Source: Chitinophagaceae bacterium
GTDB taxonomy: Bacteria; Bacteroidota; Bacteroidia; Chitinophagales; Chitinophagaceae
Direction of reading: 5' to 3'
Length of the DNA stretch: 45,505 bases
Assembly: GCA_004322015.1 (NCBI GenBank)
Contig: SCQT01000205.1
Span: 1 to 45,505 of the forward strand
The notes under the pieces are model-generated. The model saw nothing but the letters and a program-made list of their open reading frames with translations, made no database searches and was not told the origin of the DNA. The position numbers and the translations under genes are program-made. This document shows positions 33,691 through 42,366 of this stretch, piece after piece (positions within the stretch are counted from its first letter, which is position 1; the number at the start of each line of letters is the position of its first letter).

Positions 33691-35106
33691 CTATTTTAAG
33701 GTATGATATAAGTCAAGGTATTGTTGTGAGGATTTATCCCATGAAAAATCTAATTTCATCATATAACGGCGCAGATCATTTAATTTTTTAGTATCCTGGT
33801 ATAATTCCACCGCTCTGCCGATGGAGTGGCATATATCTCCGATAGACGGCTGAATAAAACGGATCCCGTAGCCGCCCGGGTCACCGATATCAATGACCGT
33901 ATCCTTCAATCCGCCGACACTTCTGACAATGGGCATGGTCCCGTATTTCAGTGCATATAACTGGTTCAATCCGCAAGGCTCCACTCTGGACGGCATTAGT
34001 AAGAAATCACTTCCGGCATATATCAGATGAGAGAGTTTTTCATTGTACCCGATGTAAGTATTGTACTCCCCGTCAAGATATGCCTTGATATGTTCAAGAG
34101 CTCCCTCTATTTCTCCCCTTCCGTTCCCTAATACCAGAAAATTCGCCTGATGCTGCATTTCATTCGCCGCCCGCAAAATAGCTTCGGGAAGAAGATCCGC
34201 CCCCTTATCATCCACCAGACGCCCGATAAAAGAAAACAGCGGTTTTTGAGTATCGAGATGGAAAACTTCACACAAGTCCTGTTTGTTTTTTTTCTTTCCT
34301 GAAATAACGTTCCTGAGATTATAATGCGTGGTAAGCATGCTGTCTGTAGCCGGATTCCATACCGAAGTGTCTATACCGTTTAAAATCCCTGAACATTTCC
34401 CAGCTTCCTGCCTGAAAAGAGGGTCTAACCCATTGGCTGAATTCATCAGTTCCTGCAGATATCCGGGAGAAACAGTGGTCACATGCCATGAATTTTTTAT
34501 GCCTGCAGCCATGGGATTAATTTGATGATTCCAATCCATCATTCCGCTTTTCCAGTTATCAAAAGAAGGAAGCCAGTGCATCCTGTCCCATCCCATTTGC
34601 CCCTGATACTGGGCGTTATGGATAGTAAATACCGTGGGTATATTTTTTAAAGCGCGATATTTAAAACATTGGATCATCATAAAAGGTATCAGCCCTGTCT
34701 GATGATCATGACAATGAATAATATCAGGCTTATGTTGCCACGAATTGATCCAGTCAAGCGCGGCTATCTGAAAGGCTGTGAAGCGTTCTGCATCATTCCA
34801 CTCCCCGTACACATTCTGCTGTTCCAGCAGCCCCGGGATTTGCAATATATACAGATCAAAGCCAAGTTTATTGGTTTTTTCCTTTATAACATTAAAATGA
34901 TGCCAGTCATTCCCTATCCACATGCCTCCTTCATGTACCAGCTCAAACTCATTCTCAGCCATAAAAGGCCTTCTGTAAAAAGGCATTAATACCTTGGCTA
35001 TATGCCCGCCTTGTTGTTGATATTTGGGGAGGGCGCCCACTACATCTCCCAATCCGCCTACTTTAGCAACAGGATAACACTCCGCGCTGATATGTATAAC
35101 TTCCAT
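33691..35106 (-). CDS. glgA: Glycogen synthase
   Basis: A GT5 enzyme that extends alpha-1,4-glucan chains from ADP-glucose. The 471-residue chain has the N-terminal substrate loop CYPVAKVGGLGDVVGALP (the KxGGL motif), IHCHDHQTGLIPFMM, FTIHNAQYQG, GILNGIDTSVWNP and the C-terminal nucleotide-binding block PSRVEPCGLNQLYALKYGT followed by GGLKDTV. It is the first gene of glgA-glgC. The upstream minus-strand region has TTAATTTG, one mismatch from the -7 consensus. Confidence 0.96.
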   Translation of the reverse strand: MEVIHISAECYPVAKVGGLGDVVGALPKYQQQGGHIAKVLMPFYRRPFMAENEFELVHEGGMWIGNDWHHFNVIKEKTNKLGFDLYILQIPGLLEQQNVYGEWNDAERFTAFQIAALDWINSWQHKPDIIHCHDHQTGLIPFMMIQCFKYRALKNIPTVFTIHNAQYQGQMGWDRMHWLPSFDNWKSGMMDWNHQINPMAAGIKNSWHVTTVSPGYLQELMNSANGLDPLFRQEAGKCSGILNGIDTSVWNPATDSMLTTHYNLRNVISGKKKNKQDLCEVFHLDTQKPLFSFIGRLVDDKGADLLPEAILRAANEMQHQANFLVLGNGRGEIEGALEHIKAYLDGEYNTYIGYNEKLSHLIYAGSDFLLMPSRVEPCGLNQLYALKYGTMPIVRSVGGLKDTVIDIGDPGGYGIRFIQPSIGDICHSIGRAVELYQDTKKLNDLRRYMMKLDFSWDKSSQQYLDLYHTLK

Positions 35107-35362
35107 ACATTATAATTCAGGAATGAATATACATATTTTCACTTAACCAAAAAAATTTTTAAGAAAATATCTTCAGCAAATTAAAACGACGGACTTAGGA
35201 AACGGAGATCAATAGGCACGAAGCAAAAAGCGGAATGAAGAAAGCAAAGGAAAGATAGGCGTTCGCAAAACATTACAATTATAAAATGGACAACTCACAG
35301 AAACTTAGGATCATTATTCAATACAACTGCAATCTTCCCCCTATTCCTTACCGCCGACTACT
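35107..35362. other. Intergenic DNA upstream of glgA, no gene seen
   Basis: The first 256 bp of the 379-bp gap between glgA and the 189-residue membrane protein gene. It must contain the glgA promoter on the minus strand. I see no ORF, RNA gene or strong hairpin in this part; the rest of the gap is filled by the repeat array described next. Confidence 0.5.
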
Positions 35363-35439
35363 TTGACTGTTTACCGTTTACTGCCCACTGCCTACTGTCT
35401 ACTGGTACTACTTACTACTTACAATTTACTACTTACCAC
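35363..35439. repeat. Degenerate heptamer array 1 (11 units)
   Basis: Eleven consecutive 7-bp units in strict register: TTGACTG, TTTACCG, TTTACTG, CCCACTG, CCTACTG, TCTACTG, GTACTAC, TTACTAC, TTACAAT, TTACTAC, TTACCAC. Units drift from a TTTACTG type to a TTACTAC type. The array runs directly into the TCCCGAA palindrome at 35440. Confidence 0.8.
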
Positions 35440-35473
35440 TCCCGAATCTTCGGGACGAATTTTCGGGACGAAT
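35440..35473. repeat. CCCGAA palindrome and 13-bp direct repeats
   Basis: TCCCGAA / TTCGGGA (35440-35455, two-base loop), then a second TTCGGGACGAAT at 35462-35473 repeating the one at 35449-35460 with a 13-bp step, then a degraded CTTCAGGAC. The same palindrome core recurs at 41112. On the minus strand it starts 12 bp past the stop of the 189-residue protein gene. Confidence 0.7.
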
Positions 35474-35485
35474 CTTCAGGACTGC

Positions 35486-36055
35486 CTACTTCCCATTTTT
35501 AAATTCTGCTGTTGACGCATGAACAGGGTGTCCCATCAGTTTTTTAGCTTCATCATTCAATATATTCAAAGCAGTTCTTACCGGGAATTCCTTTTCATGC
35601 AGGGACAGCTCCAACAATTTCCTGTCTAAGATCTTACCTTCCGCTTCAGGGTCAATCTTCTCGGCAATGGAATTGATCAGGTTCACCAGTTGTTCCTTGG
35701 CATTACATACCGCTTCCCATGATTCCGTACTGACATAAATTTGCTGGGAAATATTATGGTCATATTCCGACTGAATACTGTGCACCATCAGCAATCTGAT
35801 ATCCTTTACATGCAATCCGGGCTCATTGACTCTGGAGATGAGACTTTCAGGCTTCATTCTTTCTAAAAAAATCACTAAGCGCTCATAAGCCTGTAATTTC
35901 AAAGGTAAAGCCAGGTTGTTTTTCCCGTCTTCAGTAACCGGGGCAGAGGGCGCCTGATCTTTCGATTTTCGTTGCAAAGCCCAGTCACGCAATGTGAATA
36001 CAATGAATACAAGAAAAGCGACACCCAATAAAATATAGATCAATTGCTGCGACAT
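35486..36055 (-). CDS. Single-helix membrane-anchored conserved protein
   Basis: A 189-residue protein of unknown function. It has one N-terminal membrane helix (about 5-22, IYILLGVAFLVFIVFTL), a short polar linker rich in Ala, Pro and Lys, and a soluble helical domain from LALPLKLQAYERLVIFLERM onward. I recognise the pattern (LQAYERL.I.LERM.P) as a conserved Bacteroidota hypothetical family without being able to name it. It sits just downstream of secDF on the same strand, but a terminator and its own -7 box separate them. The charged, mostly helical domain would face the cytoplasm if the helix is a signal anchor of the usual orientation, which is uncertain. Confidence 0.75.
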   Translation of the reverse strand: MSQQLIYILLGVAFLVFIVFTLRDWALQRKSKDQAPSAPVTEDGKNNLALPLKLQAYERLVIFLERMKPESLISRVNEPGLHVKDIRLLMVHSIQSEYDHNISQQIYVSTESWEAVCNAKEQLVNLINSIAEKIDPEAEGKILDRKLLELSLHEKEFPVRTALNILNDEAKKLMGHPVHASTAEFKNGK

Positions 36056-36080
36056 ACATTGATAGATTTCCGTAAAGCTA

Positions 36081-36088
36081 CAAATATA
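36081..36088 (-). promoter_or_regulatory. TAnnTTTG -7 element for the membrane-anchored protein gene
   Basis: Minus-strand TATATTTG (36088-36081) begins two bases after the secDF terminator hairpin and ends 26 bp before the ATG at 36055. Confidence 0.4.
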
Positions 36089-36089
36089 A

Positions 36090-36124
36090 CAAAACCCGCA
36101 GCGACTTATGTCATGCGGGTTTTG
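36090..36124 (-). terminator. Terminator after secDF
   Basis: An 11-bp perfect stem CAAAACCCGCA / TGCGGGTTTTG with a 13-base loop, 20 bp past the secDF stop. On the minus strand the stem ends in GGGTTTTG followed by TTATATTTG, a usable U-rich tail. Confidence 0.78.
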
Positions 36125-36143
36125 TTCATCAAAGACTGATCAA

Positions 36144-39100
36144 TTATTTTTTAGCAACAGCCGCCTCTAACCTCGCTTGTTTAGCCTGGGCCTTAGCTTC
36201 TTCCACAGTCACTAATTTATTCTTCCTGTCAAAGTCAACCAATACAGGCGCTGCTACAAAGATGGAAGAATAGGTACCGGTGATCACACCGATCAGCATG
36301 GCAAAAGCAAAGCCTCTGGTGGAAGCGCCGCCGAAAATAAACAATACTAGTAAGGTGATGAACACGGCAACGGAAGTCATAATAGTCCGGCTCAGCGTAT
36401 CATTAATGGCTTTGTTGATCACCGTATTTCTGTCCACTCCTTTCAGGGTATGGAAATATTCCCTGATACGGTCAAACACAATCACCGTATCATTCATGGA
36501 ATAACCGATCACAGTCAACACCGCTGCAATGAAATCCTGATTAATTTCCATCGGGAATGGCACGATATTTTTAAAGAAAGAAAAAACCGCAATGATCACT
36601 AAAGAATCATGGATTAGGGATAAAATAGTTCCCACAGAATATTGCCATCTGCGGAATCGTAACAGAATATAAGCGAATATCGCAATAAGCGCCACTATAA
36701 CCGCTTTGACCGCCCCTTTTTTCAAGTCCTGCGAAATGGTAGGCAACACAGTTTGAGAGCTTAATTTATAGCGTTTATCAAAAGTGGTATAATTTGTTCC
36801 CGCCGGTAAATAGTTATGAAGGCCTTCAAATAACTTAGCTTCTACCAATGAATCCACATTATTGCCGGGCTGATGGATCAAATAAGCTGTGGTAATGTTC
36901 ACCTGATTGGCTTCATCTACCGTTTTCACCACGGGATAATCCCCGAAATATGGCTTCAGATCCTGGCTCAACTGCTGTGTGTTAACCGGCTTATCAAAAC
37001 GGATCGTATAGCTTCGTCCTCCAGAAAATTCAACTCCTTCTCTGAATCCGTGGAAAAAGGACGCCACACCGAATATGACCACTATAGAGGAAATGATATA
37101 GGTATATTTTCTGGCCTTCACGAAATCAAACTGCGCATGCCTGAAAATAGCTTTTGATAATTTGGTGAAATAAGTAAAATGCCTGTCCTTCCTGGTCCAG
37201 TAATCCTCGATCATTCTGGAAATCAATAGCCCGCAGAACAGAGACAGCAGCAAACCTAATATCTGGGTGGTGGCAAATCCCTTTACAGCCCCCAGTCCAA
37301 AATAGAACAGGATGATCGCCGTAAGTAAAGTAGTGATATGTCCATCCAATACCGGTGCGTATGAATGTTTATATCCATCCGAGATAGCCTGGAAATATCC
37401 TTTCCCCCGGACAAGCTCTTCTTTTATTCTTTCAAATACAATTACGTTAGAGTCAACTGCCATACCAATAGCCAAAATCAAACCGGCGATGCCCGGCATG
37501 GTAAGGGTGGCCCCTAAAGCAGCCAATACACCCACTGTGAATAACAGGTTAAATATCAAAGCAATGTTAGCAACCCATCCTGCACTGTTGTAATAGATCA
37601 GCATCATGATGAAGATCAGGATAAAGGCTATGATAAACGATTTGGCGCCTGCCATAACGGATTCATGACCAAGCGTAGGGCCTATGATCTGTTCCTGTAC
37701 GATATGGGCGGGAGCAGGCAGTTTACCTACTTTCAAAATATTGGCCAGATCCTGAGCTTGTTGGATAGTAAAATTACCCGTAATGGAAGACCGTCCGCCG
37801 GTAATCTCTTCGGTAGGCGCCGGCGCAGAATAGACTACATTATCCAATACTATGGCAATAGGCTTGTGTACATTGGCCGCCGTCATTTTAGCCCAGACCT
37901 TGGCGCCCACATTATCCATTGTCATGCTGATCTCCGGCCTGCCGTTTTGATCCACATCCTCTCGTGCGTCCACTACATGTTCACCTCCCAATAAAGGTTT
38001 ATCACTCCCAGGAGGCATTTTTATGGCATATATATCTACAAATTTGCTTGTAATCCCTGTGTTAGGATCCTTTTGCTCCTGACCATAGAGAAATTTCAGG
38101 TTTCTCGGCATGATATTCCTGACAGCGGGTATCTGTAAATAACGATCCCACAGTGCCGTATCGGCGGTGGAGATGGACGCAATAGCGCCGAATTGCTGAG
38201 GCTGATGCAGCAGGCTCTCTAACGGGTTCTTATTGGTCAGATTATTGAGGGCGCCTGAGGTGCCGGTGTCCTGTGCCTGATGATTTTTATTTACCAATCC
38301 TGCGAGAGCGCCTAATCCCGCAGTATCCGCTGTGGTTTTCTGCGAAGATTGAGTGGTATCCGATGAAACGGTGCTGCTCTTTACGGACGAAGAAGACGAA
38401 GCTAAATAGTTAGCCACCGCCTCATCCATAGGCTTTAATACATTAGTGGCGAAATCCTGATCAGGTTGAAAAACTTCCCAGAATTCAAGCTTGGCGGTCG
38501 CCTGCAAATAATTGCCTACACGCTGCGGGTTGTGAACACCGGGCAATGCCACGCTAATTATTCCTTTATTCAGATCCAAATTGATCTCAGGCTGAGCCAC
38601 ACCAAACTTATCAATACGTTGCTGCAATACATTATAGGTACGTTTGATAGCGCTCCGGGATTCATCACGGATCACTTGTAATACCTGCTGGTCACTGGAG
38701 TTATAAGTGATTTCTTTTTCAAAAGCATTGGCAAACAAAGGCGCAAGCCGCTCATTGGCAGGCTTCACCTGGGCCCATGCCTGTCCGAATAAAGTAATAT
38801 AATCCGCAGCGCTGTTGGCTTTCGCTTCGGTCGCCATCGCTAAGGCTTTATTAAGCGCCGGATCAGGCGAGTTATTGGACATGGAACGGATCAGCCCTTC
38901 CAGCGATACTTCCATCACCACATTCATACCACCCTGTAAATCAAGTCCTAAGCTCAGTTCCTGCGATTTTGCTTCCGGCAGGGTGTACTTTTTGATAAGC
39001 GTATTATAAACTACCTGGCTGGAAGTGCTGTCTTCAATATATTGAACTCTCACTCTGAATACTGAATCCAGGTGATCCTGGTAAAAAACCTGTTGTTCAG

Positions 39101-39272
39101 GATCATTCGGATAAAGTTCCTGCGGGGTTTTATAATTTTTTTGTACCCAATCAGTCGCTTCAGCATTGATCTTGTTCTGCTCATGGTGTACTACAAAAGT
39201 GAAAGATAATTGGTACACTGAGATCAGGATCAGCACCACAGTAAAAAACTTAACCAGTCCCTTAAGTTGCAT
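36144..39272 (-). CDS. secDF: Fused protein translocase subunit SecDF
   Basis: The proton-driven accessory of SecYEG, with SecD and SecF fused in one 1042-residue chain as usual in Bacteroidota. The SecD half has LSLGLDLQGGMNVVMEVSL, the P1 periplasmic domain, LDNVVYSAPAP and GLILAIGMAVDSNVIVFERI. The SecF half starts near residue 725 (FVKARKYTYIISS, then EFSGGRSYTIRF) and carries VLTVIGYSMNDTVIVFDRI. About twelve membrane helices are visible. A Ser/Thr/Gln-rich low-complexity insert (about 290-350) interrupts the P1 domain. The gene stands alone between terminators on both sides. Confidence 0.97.
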   Translation of the reverse strand: MQLKGLVKFFTVVLILISVYQLSFTFVVHHEQNKINAEATDWVQKNYKTPQELYPNDPEQQVFYQDHLDSVFRVRVQYIEDSTSSQVVYNTLIKKYTLPEAKSQELSLGLDLQGGMNVVMEVSLEGLIRSMSNNSPDPALNKALAMATEAKANSAADYITLFGQAWAQVKPANERLAPLFANAFEKEITYNSSDQQVLQVIRDESRSAIKRTYNVLQQRIDKFGVAQPEINLDLNKGIISVALPGVHNPQRVGNYLQATAKLEFWEVFQPDQDFATNVLKPMDEAVANYLASSSSSVKSSTVSSDTTQSSQKTTADTAGLGALAGLVNKNHQAQDTGTSGALNNLTNKNPLESLLHQPQQFGAIASISTADTALWDRYLQIPAVRNIMPRNLKFLYGQEQKDPNTGITSKFVDIYAIKMPPGSDKPLLGGEHVVDAREDVDQNGRPEISMTMDNVGAKVWAKMTAANVHKPIAIVLDNVVYSAPAPTEEITGGRSSITGNFTIQQAQDLANILKVGKLPAPAHIVQEQIIGPTLGHESVMAGAKSFIIAFILIFIMMLIYYNSAGWVANIALIFNLLFTVGVLAALGATLTMPGIAGLILAIGMAVDSNVIVFERIKEELVRGKGYFQAISDGYKHSYAPVLDGHITTLLTAIILFYFGLGAVKGFATTQILGLLLSLFCGLLISRMIEDYWTRKDRHFTYFTKLSKAIFRHAQFDFVKARKYTYIISSIVVIFGVASFFHGFREGVEFSGGRSYTIRFDKPVNTQQLSQDLKPYFGDYPVVKTVDEANQVNITTAYLIHQPGNNVDSLVEAKLFEGLHNYLPAGTNYTTFDKRYKLSSQTVLPTISQDLKKGAVKAVIVALIAIFAYILLRFRRWQYSVGTILSLIHDSLVIIAVFSFFKNIVPFPMEINQDFIAAVLTVIGYSMNDTVIVFDRIREYFHTLKGVDRNTVINKAINDTLSRTIMTSVAVFITLLVLFIFGGASTRGFAFAMLIGVITGTYSSIFVAAPVLVDFDRKNKLVTVEEAKAQAKQARLEAAVAKK

Positions 39273-39310
39273 ACGTATTAAAATTTGTAATCATTTTTCA
39301 AATAAGGGGG

Positions 39311-39318
39311 CAAAGATA
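39311..39318 (-). promoter_or_regulatory. TAnnTTTG -7 element for secDF
   Basis: Minus-strand TATCTTTG (39318-39311) lies about 38 bp before the secDF ATG and just beyond the upstream Deg protease terminator, as expected for an independently transcribed gene. Confidence 0.42.
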
Positions 39319-39341
39319 AAATATAATTATTTAAAAAAAGG

Positions 39342-39371
39342 CAAAACCCCGGCTTTGGAACCGGGGTTTTG
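39342..39371 (-). terminator. Terminator after the Deg protease gene
   Basis: An 11-bp GC-rich stem CAAAACCCCGG / CCGGGGTTTTG with an eight-base loop. On the minus strand it is followed by CCTTTTTTTAA, making a strong intrinsic terminator about 50 bp past the protease stop. Confidence 0.9.
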
Positions 39372-39420
39372 TCGCTAACCTAAAAAACCTGTTTATGAAA
39401 GGAACATATACACTACTCTA

Positions 39421-40950
39421 TTAGTTCACAATTCCTGCTTTTAAATCCGTGATGGCATAGCTGAACATGCCCTGCTGATCCGGGTAAACCCCCTGCAGCA
39501 ACACATTATTCCCTTGTCTTTCAAGAGCATTTTGCAAGTCATCCACATTTTTTACCGGATAATCGCCGGCGCGCACAATAATAAAGCCGCTCTGCATATC
39601 GGTTTGTGATTTGATCAGCCCGCTGCCGATTTGAGTTACCACTACTCCGCCTTTAATCCCCATCTCCTTTGCATACTTCTCAGGTAAATTTTGTAAGCCT
39701 GCACCCAATTTATCCATAATGGTGGCTTTGACAATGCCCGTAGTGTTGTTCTTGTTTTTTAAAGTAACTTCTACCGTATGGGGCTTACCATCCCTGACGA
39801 AAGTGACAGGTACCTGGTCACCCGGCCTGTGGCTGGCGATAGCGCCTAACAGATCGGCCTCCGAATTGATCTGTGCATCGCCCAATCCGGTAATAATGTC
39901 TCCTTTTTGTATGCCGGCCTTTGCCGCTGCGCCATCGGCTACAGTCCCTATCACTGCAAATCCGGGTATTGTATTGTCATTGGGCGTAAAGGAAATATTC
40001 ATCGGATTATTGGCGTCATTGGGTAAATATACGCCTAGGAACGCGCGCTGTACCGTCCCGTATTTTAAAATATCATTGGTGACTTTACGAACTATGTTGG
40101 AAGGAATGGCATAGGCATATCCTGCAAATGAACCTGTGGGTGTGGCTATAGCGGAATTAATACCGACTAATTTACCTTCGGTATTGACCAAAGGTCCGCC
40201 ACTGTTCCCCGGATTAACCGCAGCATCCGTTTGCAGATAAGAATCTACCGGATTGGTGCCTTCATCATTCACACCCAGGTTACGCGACTTGGCGCTGATA
40301 ATACCGGCGGTAACTGTGGTCTGCAGGTTTAACGGATAACCGCAGGCCAGCACCCATTGACCTATCTGCACATTATTGGAATTGGCAAAAACAATATAAG
40401 GCAGATTCTTCGCATCAATCTTCAGTACGGCTAAATCAGTGTTCGGATCAATACCTACTATCTGGGCAGCATAACTTTTATCATTATATAAGGTAACAAT
40501 AATTTTGCTGGCTCCATCAATCACATGGTTGTTGGTGACAATATATCCATCGCTGGAAATAATTACTCCTGAGCCGGAAGCCAATTTCCCCGGAGAATAA
40601 TACCTGCCGCCCCCGCCGAATAATTGTGAAAAAGGATCGTTGCCACCGAAGAAACCGCCAAAAGGATTGTTATCCCCCTGGCCGGAACTGATCTCCTTGG
40701 GTGGGACCTTCGTGTTGATATGAACCGTCACAGGGATCACAATGCCGGCAGCATCTTCTAAGTTCACAGGTCCGCCGGAACCGCTCGCGTTACTGTCATA
40801 ACTGGTATAATGGACTTTGACCGGATTGGTATTTACATACACATCAGGGTGATTATTGAAAAAGCGGCCGAAGGCAACAAAACAAATAAAAGCAGTAACA
40901 GCGCTCACCAACGCCATCACTGCAAAACTTTTTAAATTATGTTTTCTCAT
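39421..40950 (-). CDS. HtrA/Deg family serine protease
   Basis: A periplasmic quality-control protease of the DegP/DegQ type, 509 residues. It has an N-terminal hydrophobic segment (about 8-28), which is a signal or anchor. The trypsin-like domain has the triad H142 (VTNNHVID), D172 (NTDLAVLKI) and S250 (NPGNSGGPL). Two PDZ domains follow (about 300-400, with AGIQKGDIITGLGDAQINSE, and about 415-505). A Gly/Phe-rich loop (NPFGGFFGGNDPFSQLFGGG) precedes the protease core, comparable to the LA loop. It is transcribed alone from a -7 box at 41009 to a strong terminator. Confidence 0.94.
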   Translation of the reverse strand: MRKHNLKSFAVMALVSAVTAFICFVAFGRFFNNHPDVYVNTNPVKVHYTSYDSNASGSGGPVNLEDAAGIVIPVTVHINTKVPPKEISSGQGDNNPFGGFFGGNDPFSQLFGGGGRYYSPGKLASGSGVIISSDGYIVTNNHVIDGASKIIVTLYNDKSYAAQIVGIDPNTDLAVLKIDAKNLPYIVFANSNNVQIGQWVLACGYPLNLQTTVTAGIISAKSRNLGVNDEGTNPVDSYLQTDAAVNPGNSGGPLVNTEGKLVGINSAIATPTGSFAGYAYAIPSNIVRKVTNDILKYGTVQRAFLGVYLPNDANNPMNISFTPNDNTIPGFAVIGTVADGAAAKAGIQKGDIITGLGDAQINSEADLLGAIASHRPGDQVPVTFVRDGKPHTVEVTLKNKNNTTGIVKATIMDKLGAGLQNLPEKYAKEMGIKGGVVVTQIGSGLIKSQTDMQSGFIIVRAGDYPVKNVDDLQNALERQGNNVLLQGVYPDQQGMFSYAITDLKAGIVN

Positions 40951-41001
40951 GTCGAAAAGAGTTTTTAAATGAATTAAACTTTATTTCTGCACGAAGCATC
41001 A

Positions 41002-41009
41002 CAAAGTTA
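41002..41009 (-). promoter_or_regulatory. TAnnTTTG -7 element for the Deg protease gene
   Basis: Minus-strand TAACTTTG (41009-41002) is an exact consensus match 51 bp before the ATG. A second TTTG four bases upstream is too close to be the -33 box. Confidence 0.4.
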
Positions 41010-41111
41010 ACATCAAACGGCGTCACACGTTTCAGGTACCTGCTTACTTTAACAATAAATTAGACCAATAGTTAAAGGGGGGTTAAATTGAAGGTACCCT
41101 GGTGGAAGGAT

Positions 41112-41125
41112 CCCGAAAATTCGGG
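41112..41125. repeat. CCCGAA palindrome, second copy
   Basis: CCCGAA / TTCGGG with an AA loop, the same core as at 35440-35455. It directly abuts heptamer array 2. Confidence 0.65.
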
Positions 41126-41172
41126 CAAGCTTTAGGCATTGTGCTTTGTGCTTTCAGCTTTAAGCTTTGTGC
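41124..41172. repeat. Degenerate heptamer array 2 (7 units)
   Basis: Seven units in 7-bp register: GGCAAGC, TTTAGGC, ATTGTGC, TTTGTGC, TTTCAGC, TTTAAGC, TTTGTGC, with a fading eighth (TCTTCAC) to 41179. The consensus is TTTnnGC. The array lies directly 3' of the luxC-like gene stop (41184 on the minus strand). Confidence 0.78.
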
Positions 41173-41183
41173 TCTTCACCCGC

Positions 41184-42188
41184 TTACAATTCACTCAAAA
41201 ACCTCATCGTATCTATCCCATCCGCATAATCATCCAGTGCAGGACGCTGGCTTTCTCCGAAAGGTAATCTTCCATGTCCTGCCACGCACTGGATATCTTC
41301 ATTTCCCTCAACAAAATATCTGACATCTTCCGGATTTTTATAATATTCATAATGCATGACACTGATGGGTGAAAAAGGAGATTTATTCTCCAAAAAAAGC
41401 GTGAACTCATTGGTCATGAACATAGATTTATTCAATAAGGCAATAGACAGATTATAATCATAATTATTGCTGTAATGATGAAAATCTTTGAGAAAAGCAT
41501 ACCGTTTAAAAATTTCCATTAACGGGATAAAATCAAAGCCTTCCGGAACGTATATCTTAGTTACGTTCCTGCAGCCCAAACCGAAATATAAAAACACATC
41601 ATCCGAAAGCTTTTCTAATTCTTCCCTGCTTTCCGTCCCGTCCAGCACAGCTACGGATGTCCTGTTCCTGCGGATAATATGCGGATATTTCTGAAAATAA
41701 TAATGAAAATACCGGGCCGAATTATTGCTACCGGTGGCGATATAAGCATCACAGCCTTTCAGCATTTCCTTTATCTGAATGCACTCATTCAATACAGGCT
41801 CCCAGGATTTTAATTTTTCAATAAAATGTTTTACCAATACTTCATCTTTGGAAGAAAGTTTGACAGACAACCTTTGTCCTGCTATAAATGCACAAAGAAA
41901 ATCATGAAAACCCACTGCAGGAATATTACCGGCCATAATAATGCCCACATTTTTTCCTTTCGGTTTTTTATCCAATTCGGGATAATTTTTAATCCAGCTT
42001 GCTAATTTTTTCTTTTGCAAATACTGCTCTGCAATATTTTTAATCGCCAGGTCCACAAATGGAGGAATAAACCAGCTATTATGCAGAAATGCCCGGTGTT
42101 TGGCTTCCTGCAATTCCTCCGGGTCAGATGAAAGATATTCACCCAATCTTGCCATTATATCAATCCGGTCTTGCAATAGGATATTCAT
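41184..42188 (-). CDS. LuxC-like acyl-CoA reductase
   Basis: A 334-residue member of the LuxC/aldehyde dehydrogenase superfamily, which reduces activated fatty acyl groups to aldehydes with NAD(P)H. The candidate catalytic cysteine is C206 in YFGLGCRNVTKIYVPEGF, a well-conserved LuxC block. GKNVGIIMAGNIPAVGFHDF is the N-terminal core, and ATGSNNSARYFHYYF matches the nucleotide-binding region. In Bacteroidota this protein is usually found divergent from a 2[4Fe-4S] ferredoxin, exactly as here. The physiological substrate is unknown. A -7 box (42251) supplies its promoter. Confidence 0.87.
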   Translation of the reverse strand: MNILLQDRIDIMARLGEYLSSDPEELQEAKHRAFLHNSWFIPPFVDLAIKNIAEQYLQKKKLASWIKNYPELDKKPKGKNVGIIMAGNIPAVGFHDFLCAFIAGQRLSVKLSSKDEVLVKHFIEKLKSWEPVLNECIQIKEMLKGCDAYIATGSNNSARYFHYYFQKYPHIIRRNRTSVAVLDGTESREELEKLSDDVFLYFGLGCRNVTKIYVPEGFDFIPLMEIFKRYAFLKDFHHYSNNYDYNLSIALLNKSMFMTNEFTLFLENKSPFSPISVMHYEYYKNPEDVRYFVEGNEDIQCVAGHGRLPFGESQRPALDDYADGIDTMRFLSEL

Positions 42189-42243
42189 ATTGAAATATTG
42201 AAAGTATCTTGTTGAAATGTTAAGTCAACTTTTCTTTTTTCTG

Positions 42244-42251
42244 CAAATATA
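42244..42251 (-). promoter_or_regulatory. TAnnTTTG -7 element for the LuxC-like gene
   Basis: Minus-strand TATATTTG (42251-42244), 55 bp before the ATG at 42188. It lies in the divergent gap with the ferredoxin gene. Confidence 0.4.
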
Positions 42252-42318
42252 ATCTGAAGACGATGTAACACCATTCAGCCCCATATCGGAAAAATTATAC
42301 TAATCCCTGAAGATGTAT

Positions 42319-42326
42319 TAATTTTG
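42319..42326 (+). promoter_or_regulatory. TAnnTTTG -7 element for the ferredoxin operon
   Basis: TAATTTTG 40 bp before the ferredoxin ATG, giving a leader of roughly 34 bases. It would drive ferredoxin, ddl and the PASTA protein gene. Confidence 0.42.
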
Positions 42327-42366
42327 TTCGCAAAATTATTATTTCGTTTAAAACAAACCTAAGAAC

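Noticed and set aside
35363-35473. CRISPR array
   Set aside because: The repeats are 7-bp tandem units without spacers, and no cas gene is present.
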